A stretch of 35,276 nucleotides of DNA from the NCBI GenBank assembly GCA_036897095.1, contig JAYMSP010001172.1, positions 1 to 35,276 of the forward strand. The letters run 5' to 3'. The notes under the pieces were generated by a model. It searched no databases, was not told the DNA's origin, and was given only the letters and a program-made list of their open reading frames with translations. How positions within the stretch are numbered: position 1 is the stretch's first letter; each line of letters begins with the position of its first letter. Both the position numbers and the translations under genes were made by a program. Positions 10,240 to 22,488 of this stretch are shown one piece after another. The DNA comes from Plantago elongata. Its lineage: Eukaryota > Streptophyta > Magnoliopsida > Lamiales > Plantaginaceae.

Positions 10240-13200
10240 GAACTAGTGGCGGGGTCCATTATATCCGCTTCGTCATCTCCACTCCAACATCAACAACACA
10301 TACGAAGTCTCACTCGTAACAGGATTCGGGTCAGGTCGTGCCAATTCGGGTCTAGTGCTTCTTCTTCCCCAATACCAAGCCCTAATTCTCAAAATTCTCT
10401 CTCCCTTGCTTAATCAAGCACATTTCAGGAACGCAGTGTCTCTTTATAACACCTCCTTTTCCCTTTTCACTGGTACATTTACTTTACTCTGTTTTTTTTT
10501 TCCTTTCCCTTTTTGCTCCTCGCAGTTTTCATGCATTTGCTCTCTACGTACACGTTGTAGAACTTTTATTGGAAGGTTATTTTTGCTTGCAAATATACAT
10601 ATCCTAATTTATATACAGCTTGAGCTTCTGCATCTTTGATTGGGCGCCAATTTTGAAAACTGCTACAATTTAGGGGTTGTTTGTTAGTGCAATAAATCAG
10701 TTGCTAGTTGCTACAAGGTGACAATCAGTTTTTTAACAAGAATTTTCTGATCACTAGAATTGAGTAGGTGACACTATAATTAGTTGTAATTCTTGTTCGT
10801 CGCATGCGTAACATCAATGCTCTGTATAAAGACTTTCTTTCTTTGTGATTGGTTGCATTGGCAGAATAGAAGTTACCATGAGTAGGCCTATAATGAGAAC
10901 TCGACCGGTTGACATTAACAAGAAGCTTCCCATTGTTAAATCAATTAGAGAATTGGAGGAGGATGACGTGCTGAATTCTATTCGTGGCTACCAGACACTG
11001 CGTCTTACTTCTGAAGCTCATCATGAGGTGATTCTTGAGCTTGATATATGCCTGGAATTGATTTTCCCTCATTGTCTAGCCTATTCTGTACTTTTTTTTT
11101 TTTTTTTTTTATGTTCTAGTAACTTCTTTTATTGGCTGTTCTTGTTACTGTGGAAGTAATTCATCCTTGAACGTTTTATATCAAACAGGAACATCTGTTA
11201 TTTCATTGATTTTATACAGGTTCTGAAACTATTGTCATAGTTGATAGCTAAATCATTTATGCATAAAGTGTCTAACAAATAGGGTGTAAATTCAATAGGT
11301 TCGGCAAGTACCTGGCAAGAAAGTTTCTTCAGGATCAGACATACCAACCCCTGAGTTTGTGATTGTAAATACATACGAAAGGGATTATTCCCGTACATTT
11401 GTTCAACCAACCTCCTATCTGCGTGCAAGGGGAGGTTAGTCAACCATATTGGCTACTGATATTATGTTATGCCGTAAATTATGTGTTCCGATTTTTTGCA
11501 CTTCTTGGCAGCACGAGCTGAAATCGGAGAATTTGTTGAGTATGACCTTGATAATGAGGATGAAGATTGGCTTCAAGAGTTCAGCAAAGAAAGAAATACC
11601 CTTGCTGCAGAAAAGTAATGGTCCTTTTTCCCTTATATACTTTTATCTAGGAAGTTGAAAGTACAAATGAAGCCTAGTACATCTTTATTTCTTCTCTTTG
11701 CACCTCTCCTCTTTAACATAATCTTTATATTGGTATTTATCATGGAATTATCTTGTAATTTAACCCCCCCAGTTAAATCAAGGTTTTTAATCCAATTTAT
11801 TTGTCCAACATTACTGACCTGAGACCTGATGGAGGAGTAATCTGCTCTGTGATCTTCTGTCCTCTTAGGTGTTGATTTTTCATCGTTAATAAGTGGTCAC
11901 TAAGACTGTGAAAGTTCAACACAACTAATTGCATGTTGTGAAGTTGGATGGCTGAGTGCAGCTCTTGCTTCATAGTTCTAGACTTTAGCCCCAAAACTTA
12001 ATAAAAACCCTTCACTGCTTAAAATTTCTATGGCACTTTGTTTATTTGAGCCTCGAGTATGGCATCGTCTTTACTTCCGAGCTTCAACCCCCGTTGCTGA
12101 TTTCATAGTAAAATATTTGATATTTATGATAATAACTCGCTTTTGTTTTAGGAGGAGAGGTTTGCAGTTTACGGTTTCTATCTTTCTACTATTTTCAGTT
12201 TGATGTTTTGTATTTTGCTGCAGATTAGAGACCATAATTTTTAAGCTGGAAGTTTTAGATCACAAGACTCGTGAAAGGGCAGGAGTTATTACTACTACAC
12301 TTGGCTCACCTATTCCTGTGCTTTTAACTTTTGAGGCAGCTGTAGAGGTGAATATTAAGCTTATTGCATCATACTTGATCATTGTCTTTCTGAAATGGTG
12401 ATTCTTAATGTATGTATATGTATTCTTATAATCGTTTATTGTGCTGCCTAAAAAGTTTGGACATTCTTGTCTCGCATTTAGGTCTGCCATAACAAATGGT
12501 TCATGTATCAATTTTGCATTGCTTGTTTCATTGTATGTCTTCTACATTTACTCCCTAAATTGATGAAAATTGCTCCTACGTTGTGTTTGCTATTGGAAGA
12601 CCAACTGCCCTGATTCATGTCGGCTATGTTTTGGGGATGTTTAAACTTTAACGAATACATTTCTGACCAAGAACCACATGAAGAGTTGTAAAGTCACGCT
12701 GAAGTTGGTTTATATGCCTTTGCATGAGTTGGGTTGTAATGTCACAAGTCCACTTCTACTGACACAAGAAGCTGGTGGAGAACTGGAAATTAGTCCACAT
12801 GTGAACATATGTACCAGAGGCTTAAACTTTAAAGGACTGAGATGGAAGATGACCATATCGATTGTGGCGATAACAGTATCCCTTCAGCATCACACTCTAC
12901 GTTTGCATTATTAATTAACATCTGATTGTTCAATTCTTTTGACCCAATGATTAATTCTGTGTGTGCTGAAAAATTGGTATGGCCTCCTGACTTCCTAGAA
13001 TACTAGGTTGCGTAGAGAGCTAAAAGAAAACACAGATAACTTTTTCAGCCTCATTATGGGATAACAGAAGAAATTGTGAGTTTTAATGAATTAAAATTTT
13101 CCTTTTCATATATGCCTCTTTAATTAGCGTACTCGTCACCTCGACAAAATTGCCTAAGTTGTGAAGTCCCTAGGTTCTAGAAACCATGAGAAAACTGATG

Positions 13201-15827
13201 TTTGGGGAGAAACAGTTACTGTAAATTGAAAAATTAAACTTAATTATCTACCCTCCCCATGTCATGGCTAGTTTTCGCTTCATTTATATCTGATTATAGG
13301 AGTCCACATTTTGGAAATGTAGGACGTTCACTTATGGAGTCTGTAAAGTGTAACACACACCTTTTCCTTGATTTGAGTTTTAACTACTTGTTTGTTTTAA
13401 GTATTATGTTTTGATCATTTGATTGTCCATGTGCTAGGCATTGCAATCGATTAATGTTACGTATAGAGACTTCCAATCCATCTATGTTTACTGGAAAGAG
13501 AAGGTATGTGACATTGTGATTGCGTAATTAATATTACTAGAAGAAAGTTAACGAGTAAATATCCATGTAACTCTTTTCCCCTTTCTTCTTCCATCTATTC
13601 CTCTACAGCGCGGACGATGGAAGAAACCTATACTTCGACGCCTGCAGGTAACTTTCTCATTCTATTAAGCATGCATTGAGATTTTGGTAATGTTTAAATT
13701 ATCAGGCTAAAAGTTTTTAGCAAGGCATGCGCTCTTTCCAAGCAAATGACATTTTGCTCCTTTTAATGTACCAATGAGGTAAAACATGGATGAAATGGTG
13801 GCTCGTTTCCTAGAAACAACCAAGAAAACCATGACCTGCTGAAATTATGCTCATTTCCAGGAAACAACTGAGTAAAACATGATGTAGCTGTTTTCTCTAC
13901 AATTATAACTTTTAGAAGTAGGTTTAGATTATAAATATTTTCTAACCACTCTTCATCGTATTTTGAGCTTCCAGCAACTGATGTTTCTAATTCTTTTGCA
14001 GCCACCTCCTCCAGCGAACGATACGAATCCATACAATGTATTCAGGCCAAGGGCCAAAGCGCACAGACTTCACACTCGAAGAGTATGTGATCTTGTTTTC
14101 TTTTCCGTGATTGTGTGTGTTAAATGGTATCATTATGTGATAAAACCCTAAGCAAATTAAATGCCAACTTATGGGTCCCTTTTATGCTGCATTGTTTCTT
14201 CAGCAGACACAAAGGAGGGAGAATAATGTGCAATCATTTGAAAAGCTTCGCCAGGTATATCCGGCCGCCCCTTGGGTGTTGATATACTCCCTCATTTGAC
14301 CCCACCCCTCAATTTTTGTTATTTGAAAAACTGGTCTTCAGTTTACTTCCATGGTTTTGAATTTTTGGAATACTTGAACTTCTTTGCCTGATATGGTTTT
14401 TATTCATTTGGTCCAGGTCAGGCGCAACCTTGAGCAAACAAGGAACATCGTCGAGGCTCTTATTAAGGTATAGCTGCTAATAGTCTTATATCTATCTCCT
14501 GTTTCATGAAGTGGTGGAAGCAATTTTATTTATTGATATACTAGTGTTTGTGCTTTTTAATTGTGGTTTTCCTATAGAGAGAAGAGAAGAAACGTGAACT
14601 TTGCGAGAGTGATGTCAGCTTGCAAAGGATCCAAATTACACACAAGGTTTGCATCCCTGCCTCTCTAAAACTCTTGAATTTTGTTGTTCAGTTCAATTTC
14701 TGGAAATTAGTAGAGTCATGCATCTCTCAAAATGAAAGGGTGACAGAAAAAGGAAGGTCATTTAGTATCATGCTGAACGTTGAAAATGTAATTGGTCAAC
14801 AACACATGTTGTGGATGTTTACAGATAGGCTAGGTTAGTATCACACATTTTAATGTGTACGGTGCTCTGGATATATTTAGTGAAAAAGAATATCAAAGTT
14901 CCATTGTATCTAAAATGCAAAAGTGGAAGTTTATCCTAGTAGATATAAGCCTTGTTGATTCACTTGTTTTTTGCTCCAAACTCACTTCACTTGTTTAGAT
15001 TGAGCTTGTTTTCCATTATCTTCGATCTATAATGACCTTATGCCTTGGGGTTGGGGTCTTAGTTGTCCCTGAGTTTTCTATTAGGCCGTTTATTGTGATT
15101 GGTGACAGCCTCTCTAAATTATTGTTGTTGCCCATGACTTGTGGATTTCAGAATGAAGCAGGTGTCCTTGATGAGTATATGACAGGACCTGGATTCCCAT
15201 GCTATCCAAGCAAGGTCGTATCAAGTGAAGAGGAGTTTGTTGATTTTGACGACATGGAACAACCATCTTGCCCAGAACCAAAGCGGATGGCAGTTCTGGC
15301 TGGAAACAGGAAACAGGAGCCTGGGAGGCTAGTTGCTGACAATTGGCTTCATAGACTGGTGCGTATCTGCTTCATTTCAAACTAAATAGATAATCTTTAA
15401 GACATGCATGTAAAAGGTCAAAAGCACCACATATTCAGGGGAAATAAATCAATAAAATGATGTTGAAGTTTAGATAACGTGCATCAGTTCACATTCTTGA
15501 ATGTACTTTCTACACTTGATTGTTCTCTTTTTTATTATCATGAAAACTAATGATATAGCATAAAGATACAATTATCTGAAGGCGAGCTGACTTGCATTTA
15601 TGTTCATGCAGGAACCTGATGAACCGGTTATGTTGTTCACCAAGCCACTACATCCTGATAAGTTAGCAGATGCAGGCATAATTCCTCCATCAGATCCTTC
15701 AGTACAATCGGATATACCTAGTAGCTCATTTAACATCCGCGGAAGAATAGGGCGTGGTGGCAGAATAGTCTTTGATAGATGGAATCCCCTAATGCACACT
15801 CCAATCGACTGTAGCAAAACTTTATGA
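10240..15827 (+). CDS. EPL1: Enhancer of Polycomb-like protein (EPL1 family), 12 coding exons, 429 aa
   Basis: EPL1 proteins are nuclear scaffold subunits of the NuA4-type histone acetyltransferase complex (established for the family). A noncoding leader exon (about 10240-10472) is spliced to 10865, and translation starts at ATG 10878. Coding exons: 10878-11027, 11299-11434, 11512-11614, 12224-12347, 13438-13503, 13609-13647, 14002-14082, 14207-14254, 14417-14467, 14578-14646, 15152-15358, 15612-15827. All introns are GT-AG and the phases agree throughout (1,290 nt including TGA). Signature sequence: PTPEFVIVNTYERDYSRTF (about residues 65-83) and EYDLDNEDEDWLQEF (105-119) of the EPL domain; NPYNVFRPRAKAHRLHTRR (about 215-233); a charged, probably helical stretch (250-280); and LFTKPLHPDKLADAGIIPPS near the C terminus. 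Gene structure and length look normal. Exon 8 has a tandem CAGCAG acceptor that would add one Gln. The longest intron is 12348-13437. Confidence 0.93.
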
Positions 15828-16597
15828 TGCTGCCCTAAAACATTGGCATTCATCAACCATTAAATCAAGTTGTCAAGCTAATCGTCCTCCCGGTTAGGTA
15901 TTTAGTCACAGTGCAGGCAGGTCACACTCGGTAAATTAAACTGCAGAGTGAGTTAGAAATGGAGAAACATGCATGCAGTTTGTGGTTGAATGATTTTATG
16001 ATCTCTGCATTAACCTCAACCTCGAGAACACTCTTCTCTTCTAGATGCACTCGCATCTGACCGGATAATTTCTCTTCATTGGTGTTGTCTATCTGCAAGG
16101 AGCATGTCTCCTTGAGTACAACCTGTGAGGCACATAATGGTTCTAGCCTAGGTTCTGTGTGGACCGAATTGAATTGGTCAGTCTTTGGTTCAGAGGAATG
16201 TAGGAATTTCGACAGAAATGGACTGGATTAAAAACAAATTTACTTCAACAGGTATCAATTTACTAAATTTGATATAAATCATCCCACCTGTCTACATAAA
16301 TTTTGTACTTAATAAGAGGAAGGGGATGGTGATGCAACTAAATTTCGCATATTCCCCAAAATAAATTGGGCATACGGATTATAGCTCAAACTCTGCACTT
16401 ATGGAACGTCTAAATTAGAATTTCATCACAAGTGAGTGGATCCGATAGGACTTGGTCTTTCTCGTGCGCAAGCTAGAGGAACGAAAGTGAGGGGGGTGTG
16501 GCCATCTGGTACTAAGTCTACAGGTACAGAATGCTATTGCATTTGTGCTTTTGTCCCTGGTTGATTCTACTAAGAACCCAAGATATTTGATTGAAGC
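15828..16597. other. EPL1 3' flank and intergenic DNA
   Basis: The first few hundred bases after the EPL1 stop are probably its 3' UTR. The rest is intergenic. The GC-richer stretch at about 16420-16597 just before the rRNA fragment differs in composition from its surroundings and could be further organelle-derived sequence, but I cannot identify it. Confidence 0.4.
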
Positions 16598-16731
16598 GGA
16601 GTTTGATCCTGGCACTGAAGGAATGATAGCTATATCAGCCTAACACATGCAAGTCGAATGTGGTGAATGCAAGTGATTTTCTCGAAAAACAAAATGGCAA
16701 ACGGGCGCATAATGCGCAGGAATTTGGCTAA
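16598..16731 (+). pseudogene. rrn18: Mitochondrial 18S rRNA fragment inserted in nuclear DNA (NUMT)
   Basis: The sequence opens with GAGTTTGATCCTGGCA, the universal 5' start of small-subunit rRNA genes, then GAAGGAATGATAGCTATAT and CTAACACATGCAAGTCGAA. The AGCTATAT block is as in plant mitochondrial rrn18; the chloroplast gene has a GGCGGCATGC-type block instead. After a gap where a large segment is missing, it picks up AAAATGGCAAACGGGCGCATAATGCG, matching the later 'GGCGAACGGGTGCGTAACGCG' region. There are many substitutions and small changes (CACTG for CTCAG), so it is an old, deleted copy and not a working rRNA gene. Confidence 0.75.
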
Positions 16732-17019
16732 ATTGAATTCAATCAATAATTATTTGAGTTAGAGTGAATACAATATACTCTCTTCTTATTGTACGAGTTC
16801 CAACTTTTCGTATTCTATTTTGATCAGTCACAACTTTATATTTTCATTACTTATGCTCTTTTTACCACTATTTTTTCAGCTTCATGATCTTTTTTTAATA
16901 AAAAGCTCGTTACGTGAACACGCAGCTTTTTAAACAAACTAGCTGAAAAGCTAGATGGTTTGAGAGGCTAAGCTTGTTGAAAAAAAAGCTACCTAACCAA
17001 GTTAGCTTCGTCGAACTCG

Positions 17020-17672
17020 GCCGTCCGTCTCTGTGGTTGTGGGGTCCCATCTCCGTTGCTAACATCGAGGAAAAGTCGAACCCCGGTAGAAGATTTTGGG
17101 GATGCCACAACTTTCCGGGCGAGGTAATTGATGGTTTTTCTATATTTCTTCGTAAATTGTGTGAATTATTGGTAAAGTTGATATCCCGTTTCAAAAACAT
17201 TTGGTAAAGTGGATATGGTATTGAAATAATGCAATTGGTAAGTTGATATGGTACATGTTACAATTTTCAGTAAAAAAATGAGCCCTTACTTTGCATTATT
17301 GGTAAGTTGATATGGGACATGTTACAATTATCAGTAAAAAATGAGTTCTTGCTTTGCATTATTGTTAAGTTGATATGGGACATGATACAATTATCAGTAA
17401 ACAATGAGTTCTTACTTTGCATTATTGGTTAGTTGATATGGTACATGTTACAAATTTCAGTCAAGAATGTGTTCTTACTTTGAATGGGAGATTTGAAGTC
17501 CACTGAAAGATCTAAGCTTTTGATTCTGGAGAAAGATAATAAGAGACAGAAGAATGATTTGATTGCTGCTAATGCAAAAATTAAGGAATTGGAGAAGGGA
17601 AAGAATGCTTTTGTAGCTGGCCTTTTCATAGGAATGGTGGTTGCTTGTGCTACAATTGTATTTTTATGGTGA
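17020..17672 (+). pseudogene. Broken GRF-type zinc-finger protein gene with coiled coil and C-terminal membrane segment
   Basis: Plants have many small proteins with one GRF zinc finger (CxCG ... NPGRRFxGC ... CxYFEW), a coiled coil and a C-terminal hydrophobic tail. All parts are here in order but in different frames. LCGCGVPSPLLTSRK (Cys codons at 17032 and 17038) is in one frame. SNPGRRFWGCHNFPGE (about 17076-17123; Cys codon 17103) is in a second. An intron with GT at 17124 and AG at 17459-17460 leads in phase to SRMCSYFEWEI and a stop at 17494-17496. The tail (17484-17672) is in a third frame: MGDLKSTERSKLLILEKDNK, a charged helical stretch, then FVAGLFIGMVVACATIVFLW and a stop. Two frameshifts therefore separate domain pieces that belong together. 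The alternatives are sequencing errors, or a short surviving coiled-coil/TM peptide from 17484. Confidence 0.78.
17225..17488 (+). repeat. 63-bp tandem repeat, four units, duplicating a splice acceptor
   Basis: Units start with TTGGTAAGTTGATATGG or a variant at about 17235, 17299, 17362 and 17425 (spacings 64, 63, 63). Each unit holds ACATGTTACAATTATCAGTAA, so each carries an AG with its preceding tract, followed by AATGAGTTCTTACTTTGCAT. That last part is homologous to the start of exon 2 of the GRF pseudogene (AATGTGTTCTTACTTTGAATG). The array therefore duplicates the intron end plus exon start. Shorter, more diverged copies lie at about 17170-17220. Confidence 0.82.
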
Positions 17673-18340
17673 AGACATGGGAATTAGTGAAGAATTAGCA
17701 ATTATCTAAGGACTGATAATTTAGCTGTTCAGGATCAGTAGTTTATTTTGTGTATTGATCACAGTTCAATCATGACAGTCTAATTGTTAACTGTGATCCA
17801 GAATCTTGCTGCTTGTGTAATTTTTACCTGCTGCTTGTTCTTCTCTATTCATTCCAGCTTCAACTTGCTCTAGCTGGATGTCTCTTGAGAGTGGTTTTCT
17901 TTCTATAGCTAATCTAATCGATGCTGTACACTGCAAATATAACCACGTCGTCACCTTCTTTGCCTAAACCTGTCACTCTGCAGACGGATCTCCAAGAGCT
18001 CTTTCCAAGCACGAGTTGATACCATGGATGAGGTGTGAACAGAGTAATCAAATTGCCACATTGCTAGTGTTTTTCTAGGGGTGACGTTCGAAGTGAGAAA
18101 TACTACCCCTAAATCTGATTTGGAGGCTTGGAATTTGATGTCAATTATTTCAGTGATGTGGTGTTGAAAATTTGATTGCATTTTGTGTCACCAATTTTCT
18201 GAAGTTGCCAGAACTTTGTGCAAGATTCTTACATGTCATTCATTCAGACTAGAAAAGCAAGTAAATTTCTTCCTAAATGCTTCAAACTATTTTTCACTCT
18301 TTTTCACCAATTGAACAATATAACAATTTCCCCGACATAT
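17673..18340. other. Intergenic DNA between GRF pseudogene and TVP38 gene
   Basis: I see nothing recognisable here. The minus-strand open frame at 17951-18181 has no family resemblance and no splice context. The part nearest 18340-18436 is likely the 3' UTR of the minus-strand TVP38-type gene. Confidence 0.45.
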
Positions 18341-18436
18341 AATACAAGAGAACTGAACCAAAACTATTACAGGAATACTAATAACTGAGGCACGCCCAGA
18401 ATAAAATGAGAACATACTTTACAAGTGGAAGGTTAT

Positions 18437-20038
18437 CTAGCTTGTGTTCGCAGTTGTTAACAGCGGATCTGTTGCTGCCGCATCCTTTTCCTTTTTAAGA
18501 TTATACAGAGCTCTCTTTGCATATATTGTAAAAGCTATTGTCGCGACAACTGCTACGATGAAAGAAATGGCATTGTATATGATCTCCACGGTAGTCATCT
18601 TATGGTTCCCAGAGTTCACATCTGCCATCGTCCTCATGAGCCGACCACTGCAAACAATCCATAACCGTGTTAGCAGTAAACAAGTAAACTCTTTGTCTGA
18701 TCTTGTATGAACTTTCAGGTTGTTGCCTTTAGGGCTTCAACTCCAATCAAAGCCCCTTACAGAGTCCAAATGAAATTCACTTCATGGACGATTGGAGGAA
18801 AAACACTGACCTGTAGATGTAGATGAAGGCTTCTGGAATCATCCCTGCAATTGATCCACATAAATACGGCCAGAATGTCACACTTGTTACCACTATCGCA
18901 TAATTGAAGACTGGGTAAGGAAACGGTGAGATCCTAAAAATTGTGACCACTTTAAATTGATGAAACCAACTTCCCTCCCCAGCCAACCTAATCATAGCTG
19001 CTTTCTCAGGCCATCTTTTCAACCATTGCTGCAAATTATCGGTGAAAAAGTGAGATAATAAGGGACATTAAATTATGATGACAATGACAATTGTTAATTG
19101 GAAATGTTATACTAGTGTCAGAGAGCTACTTCTTTCTTACATGAATTCGGTCACTGAAGTGTAAACCAATTGCATATGGCAAAACCATTCCAATGGTCAT
19201 TCCAACCATGATTATCAAAAACCCAAGGCCATAGCCAAATATCATGCCAGCCAGCCACATTGAAGGAGCAGAAGGGATGAAAACTGCTGGAAACAGTGCC
19301 AAAGAAGCAATAAGTACAAACGCTAGTACCGGAGGACAAAATGTGGTGGCTTCCCATACCAACATAGGCGAAACGACCTGATTGAAGTAAAGAGTAAACC
19401 ATCAGAAACCACAAATCCACCTAGCACAAAGAATTAATATATCTAACATATCAAATTCCAAGGGCAAAATTAAAAAGAATAAAGATATCCTACATGATGT
19501 GGGGCAAGACAACGCATTTAAGATGAAAATCTTGATTCAAAACATTTATATGTTTCAAAGTTAGTAAGTTTTCATTAATATAAACTCACTGACCAAGGGA
19601 CATGCATAAATCTGACAAATTGACAACCCTCCAGTATAGTGCAATTATCTTGCTTGGGTGAAGTCTAAATGAATTTACATAGTAATATGATGCACCATGC
19701 AAGTTACTTGAAAAATCTAAGACATCGTTTTCAGTGTAAAGCAAGCAAAGAAAGATAGGTACAGAGGAGTAACAATAATAACTGAAATACTGAATTACCT
19801 TCTCTAAAAGAAAGGGCACTCCCCACTTTAGAAGTGCTAGAAGAATAACAACGGTGACTGAGAATGATAATATGGCTTGGATCCACCATATAAGAGATTT
19901 TGGTCTTGCCCGTGTTTGACATTCCGAAGACTCCGTTTCAGGTATCTGAGGTTCATTTTGCACAATGATTCTAACAGATTCACTCCCGTCTTTGCTCATT
20001 TTAGCACCTGAACATGACTCCGCAGTTGAATCCGGCAT
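18437..20038 (-). CDS. TVP38/TMEM64 family membrane protein (VTT/SNARE-associated domain), 4 coding exons, 301 aa
   Basis: Members of this family sit in endomembranes (Golgi, ER) and belong to the DedA/VTT superfamily, some members of which are lipid scramblases. The role of this plant member is not known to me. Coding exons: 20038-19799, 19377-19141, 19028-18811, 18647-18437, with GT-AG introns and phases that agree. I start at ATG 20038 ([11 protein letters not shown]); the codons upstream in that frame lack an ATG. Residues 1-48 are a soluble acidic N terminus. Hydrophobic segments lie at about 49-72, 90-116, 120-150, 199-228 and 246-270. Conserved marks are [34 protein letters not shown] (about 190-203) and [19 protein letters not shown], the core of the VTT domain. 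A 5' UTR exon (about 21080-20940) with donor GTAAGTCAG is separated from the coding start by an intron of roughly 0.9 kb. Length is typical for the family. Confidence 0.93.
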
Positions 20039-20939
20039 ATTAATTGAGACACTACAACCCAATCAGATATCTGCCCGTCAAAAAAGAATATTCATCAGCA
20101 TGTTAGGAGCATGGCAAAGATATCATATATCCAATATATGCAATGACGCATGATAAGGACTACATCATAGGTATACGTCAGCAACAATGTTTTCCAATCA
20201 ATTCAAGGACACAGCACAATCCAGATTGTGGGAATTTATTGGATACTAGGCCTAAGAAAGGCCAGTAGTAATGACTGCACGAGCCTCACTCAATATTACT
20301 CAAATCACATATCCGGTCTGTAACCAACTCTTGATTAACAAGGTTTAGCAACAATTATTACTCAAAACAGAATGCTACAAGACACTTCGAGTCACATTTG
20401 TCGTATCGTATTAAAAAAAAAAAAAAAGGAATGCTACAGGACAGTTGAAAGAATCAATGTCCTAGAAGCCACATTCATTGGTATCTCCGATATACAAGCT
20501 GTAAAAGAAAAGAAACCAAAACACAGCCAACAACCGGCCAGGAAAACTCACATACACATACTAACTTACAGAAGAACAAATCAATAACCTACAAAATCAC
20601 TAGTCACAGCTCAACAATTCCCTAAACAAGTAAAAAGAAGCCGAAAAAACTTATCTAATCAGAAAATTAATGCAAAGATACATCATTTAAGCTTCTAACA
20701 CAATCAATTAATTAACCCAATCCATTTTGACCTAACAAATACAGTACCCACTAAAATCAACAATAAAAAACTCTCTCAGCTCACAATACACACCTAATGC
20801 ATACACGACACTGATCAACAAGCTCATATTGCAGAGTGAAGTAATCAAATGACCATTAACGGCCAAGATTGAAGTAAAATGAAAAAATATATATATATTC
20901 AAGGAAAAAGGAAAGAGAATGATTATACAACTGACTTAC

Positions 20940-21100
20940 AATTGATCGGCTGTTATGATGGAGTTCTGTATTGTTCAGGTGATGAATTGGACTAGTTTTG
21001 GAAATAATAATTCTGGTTTGTGAGATGATTGCAGGTGTAGCATTCTCTTCTATTGTGTTATTTGGATTCGTTGGTTTTCTTCTTCTCTCTTGTTATATAT
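20940..21100 (-). promoter_or_regulatory. Probable 5' UTR exon and TATA region of the TVP38-type gene
   Basis: On the minus strand an AATAAATATATAACAAGAGAG stretch (about 21108-21088) looks like a TATA box followed by a purine-rich leader. The leader runs to a strong donor, CAATT|GTAAGTCAG, at 20940/20939. The intron would end at one of the AG sites shortly before ATG 20038. The exact transcription start is a guess. Confidence 0.5.
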
Positions 21101-21140
21101 TTATTACAACTATATTTGTTTTTGTTGTTGTTGCGTCCTA

Positions 21141-21324
21141 CTCCATCTATCGTTGAAATAATATTCCGTTTTAACTATTTTAATAAAATAAAATAACTTT
21201 TCATTTACAATTTATTTGAATCATGTACTTTTATATCTCAAATTCATTTTTAACTATATACTACATTTTCTTTTTTATAAATCGTATAAAGTTAAATTGT
21301 TTCGTTATTAATGAGACGGAGGAA
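21141..21324. mobile_element. Stowaway-like MITE (copy 2), about 184 bp
   Basis: The left end CTCCATCTATCGTTGAAAT follows a TA; the right end, reversed, begins TCCTCCGTCTCATTAATAAC, again next to TA. The body is AT-rich and noncoding. It sits just upstream of the TVP38-type promoter. Confidence 0.65.
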
Positions 21325-22138
21325 TATACTGTACACCGTCATCATGATGTTCATCTACGCGATTTAAAATCATTTTTTGTTTCCAATAGAAATACACGAC
21401 ACATTTCCTGATGTGGCTCACCGGAACTCCGGACCTCAATATTTGATTGGTTGACTCCTTCAAACTTCCAGTTCTACCCTTTATATGATTTATATCTTCC
21501 CCAAAAGATACTACTCAACGATGAGTTAGTTGATGTTACGTAGATCTTTATTATTTAATTAATCTGCTAAATATAAATATATCAAAAAAAAAAACAAAGC
21601 AACTGATTTATTTTTCTAACAAAATATATGAACAAACGGATCAGATGATATAAAATATAGAAGCTACTAATGTCAAAATTTAATTTTGTCCATCCTTTAT
21701 TAATTTATTCAAAATAATGAGAAATTTATCCCACGTTTAAATTAGTTTTTTGTGCAAAGTTAATCTTCCAAGTTAGTATGTAATTAGTTTTGACTACTTG
21801 TTTATTTATCCTCTAGTTTAATATAAAATTTAAAAAAATTAAATAAATTTAAAGAGACGGTAATAAAATATAAAAATAGTAAATAAAGTATGATAAATAA
21901 TATATTAAATATATTTATTATTTAAAAGATATGAAAATGAATATGAGATGGGCAAAAATTAAAATATGAAAAGATGAAACTTAAACAATTTAAGCCTTTT
22001 GATTAAGAAGCCGACAGTTAAGAATGCGTCTAGATTAGTTTGGACTTAATGGACTTTGGACAGAATCTGATATGATATACTGATATAGAATTCATAAAAT
22101 GAATGCGAAAGGGTGATATGATGTTATTATACGTACTA
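21325..22138. other. AT-rich intergenic DNA
   Basis: No gene, RNA or clear repeat boundary is visible. It is strongly AT-rich between about 21540 and 22010. Confidence 0.45.
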
Positions 22139-22397
22139 CTCCCTCCTCCGTTTCTCAGTTCCATCAACCTCATATATTATAATTGACGTGTAATTTTATA
22201 TGAAATGTTAAAGTAATAGTAAAAAATGAAGAAGGTAAAAAAATGTATACTTTTAGTGGTAAATTATATAATTATTATGTAAAGTTGAAATTGTTTATTA
22301 TTTATTAGTAGTCCAGCAACTTTTTTTTTAATAATGTATAAAGTTAGGTGGAACGGTTAAAAATGATAAATATATAAAATTTATTAGAACGGGGGAG
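22139..22397. mobile_element. Stowaway-like MITE (copy 3)
   Basis: The left end CTCCCTCCTCCGTTTCTCAG follows TA (22137-22138). The right end reads ACGGGGGAG, complementary to the left. The TA expected on the right side has changed to CA. The interior shares blocks (TTGTTTATTATTTATTA, TTTTAATAATGTATAAAG) with copies 1 and 4. Confidence 0.78.
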
Positions 22398-22488
22398 CAG
22401 TGAAAAAGAATATTTAAAGTTTCTAACTACACATGATGACTTGATAAGGACCACAAATATGATGGCAACGGGGTAGGTTAAACATATA

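Noticed and set aside
16598..16731. Bacterial or chloroplast 16S contamination
   Set aside because: The AGCTATAT block fits mitochondrial rRNA, and the sequence is mutated and deleted within nuclear-type DNA.
17951..18181. 76-codon minus-strand open frame
   Set aside because: No recognisable content and no splice sites. It probably lies beyond the TVP38 3' UTR.
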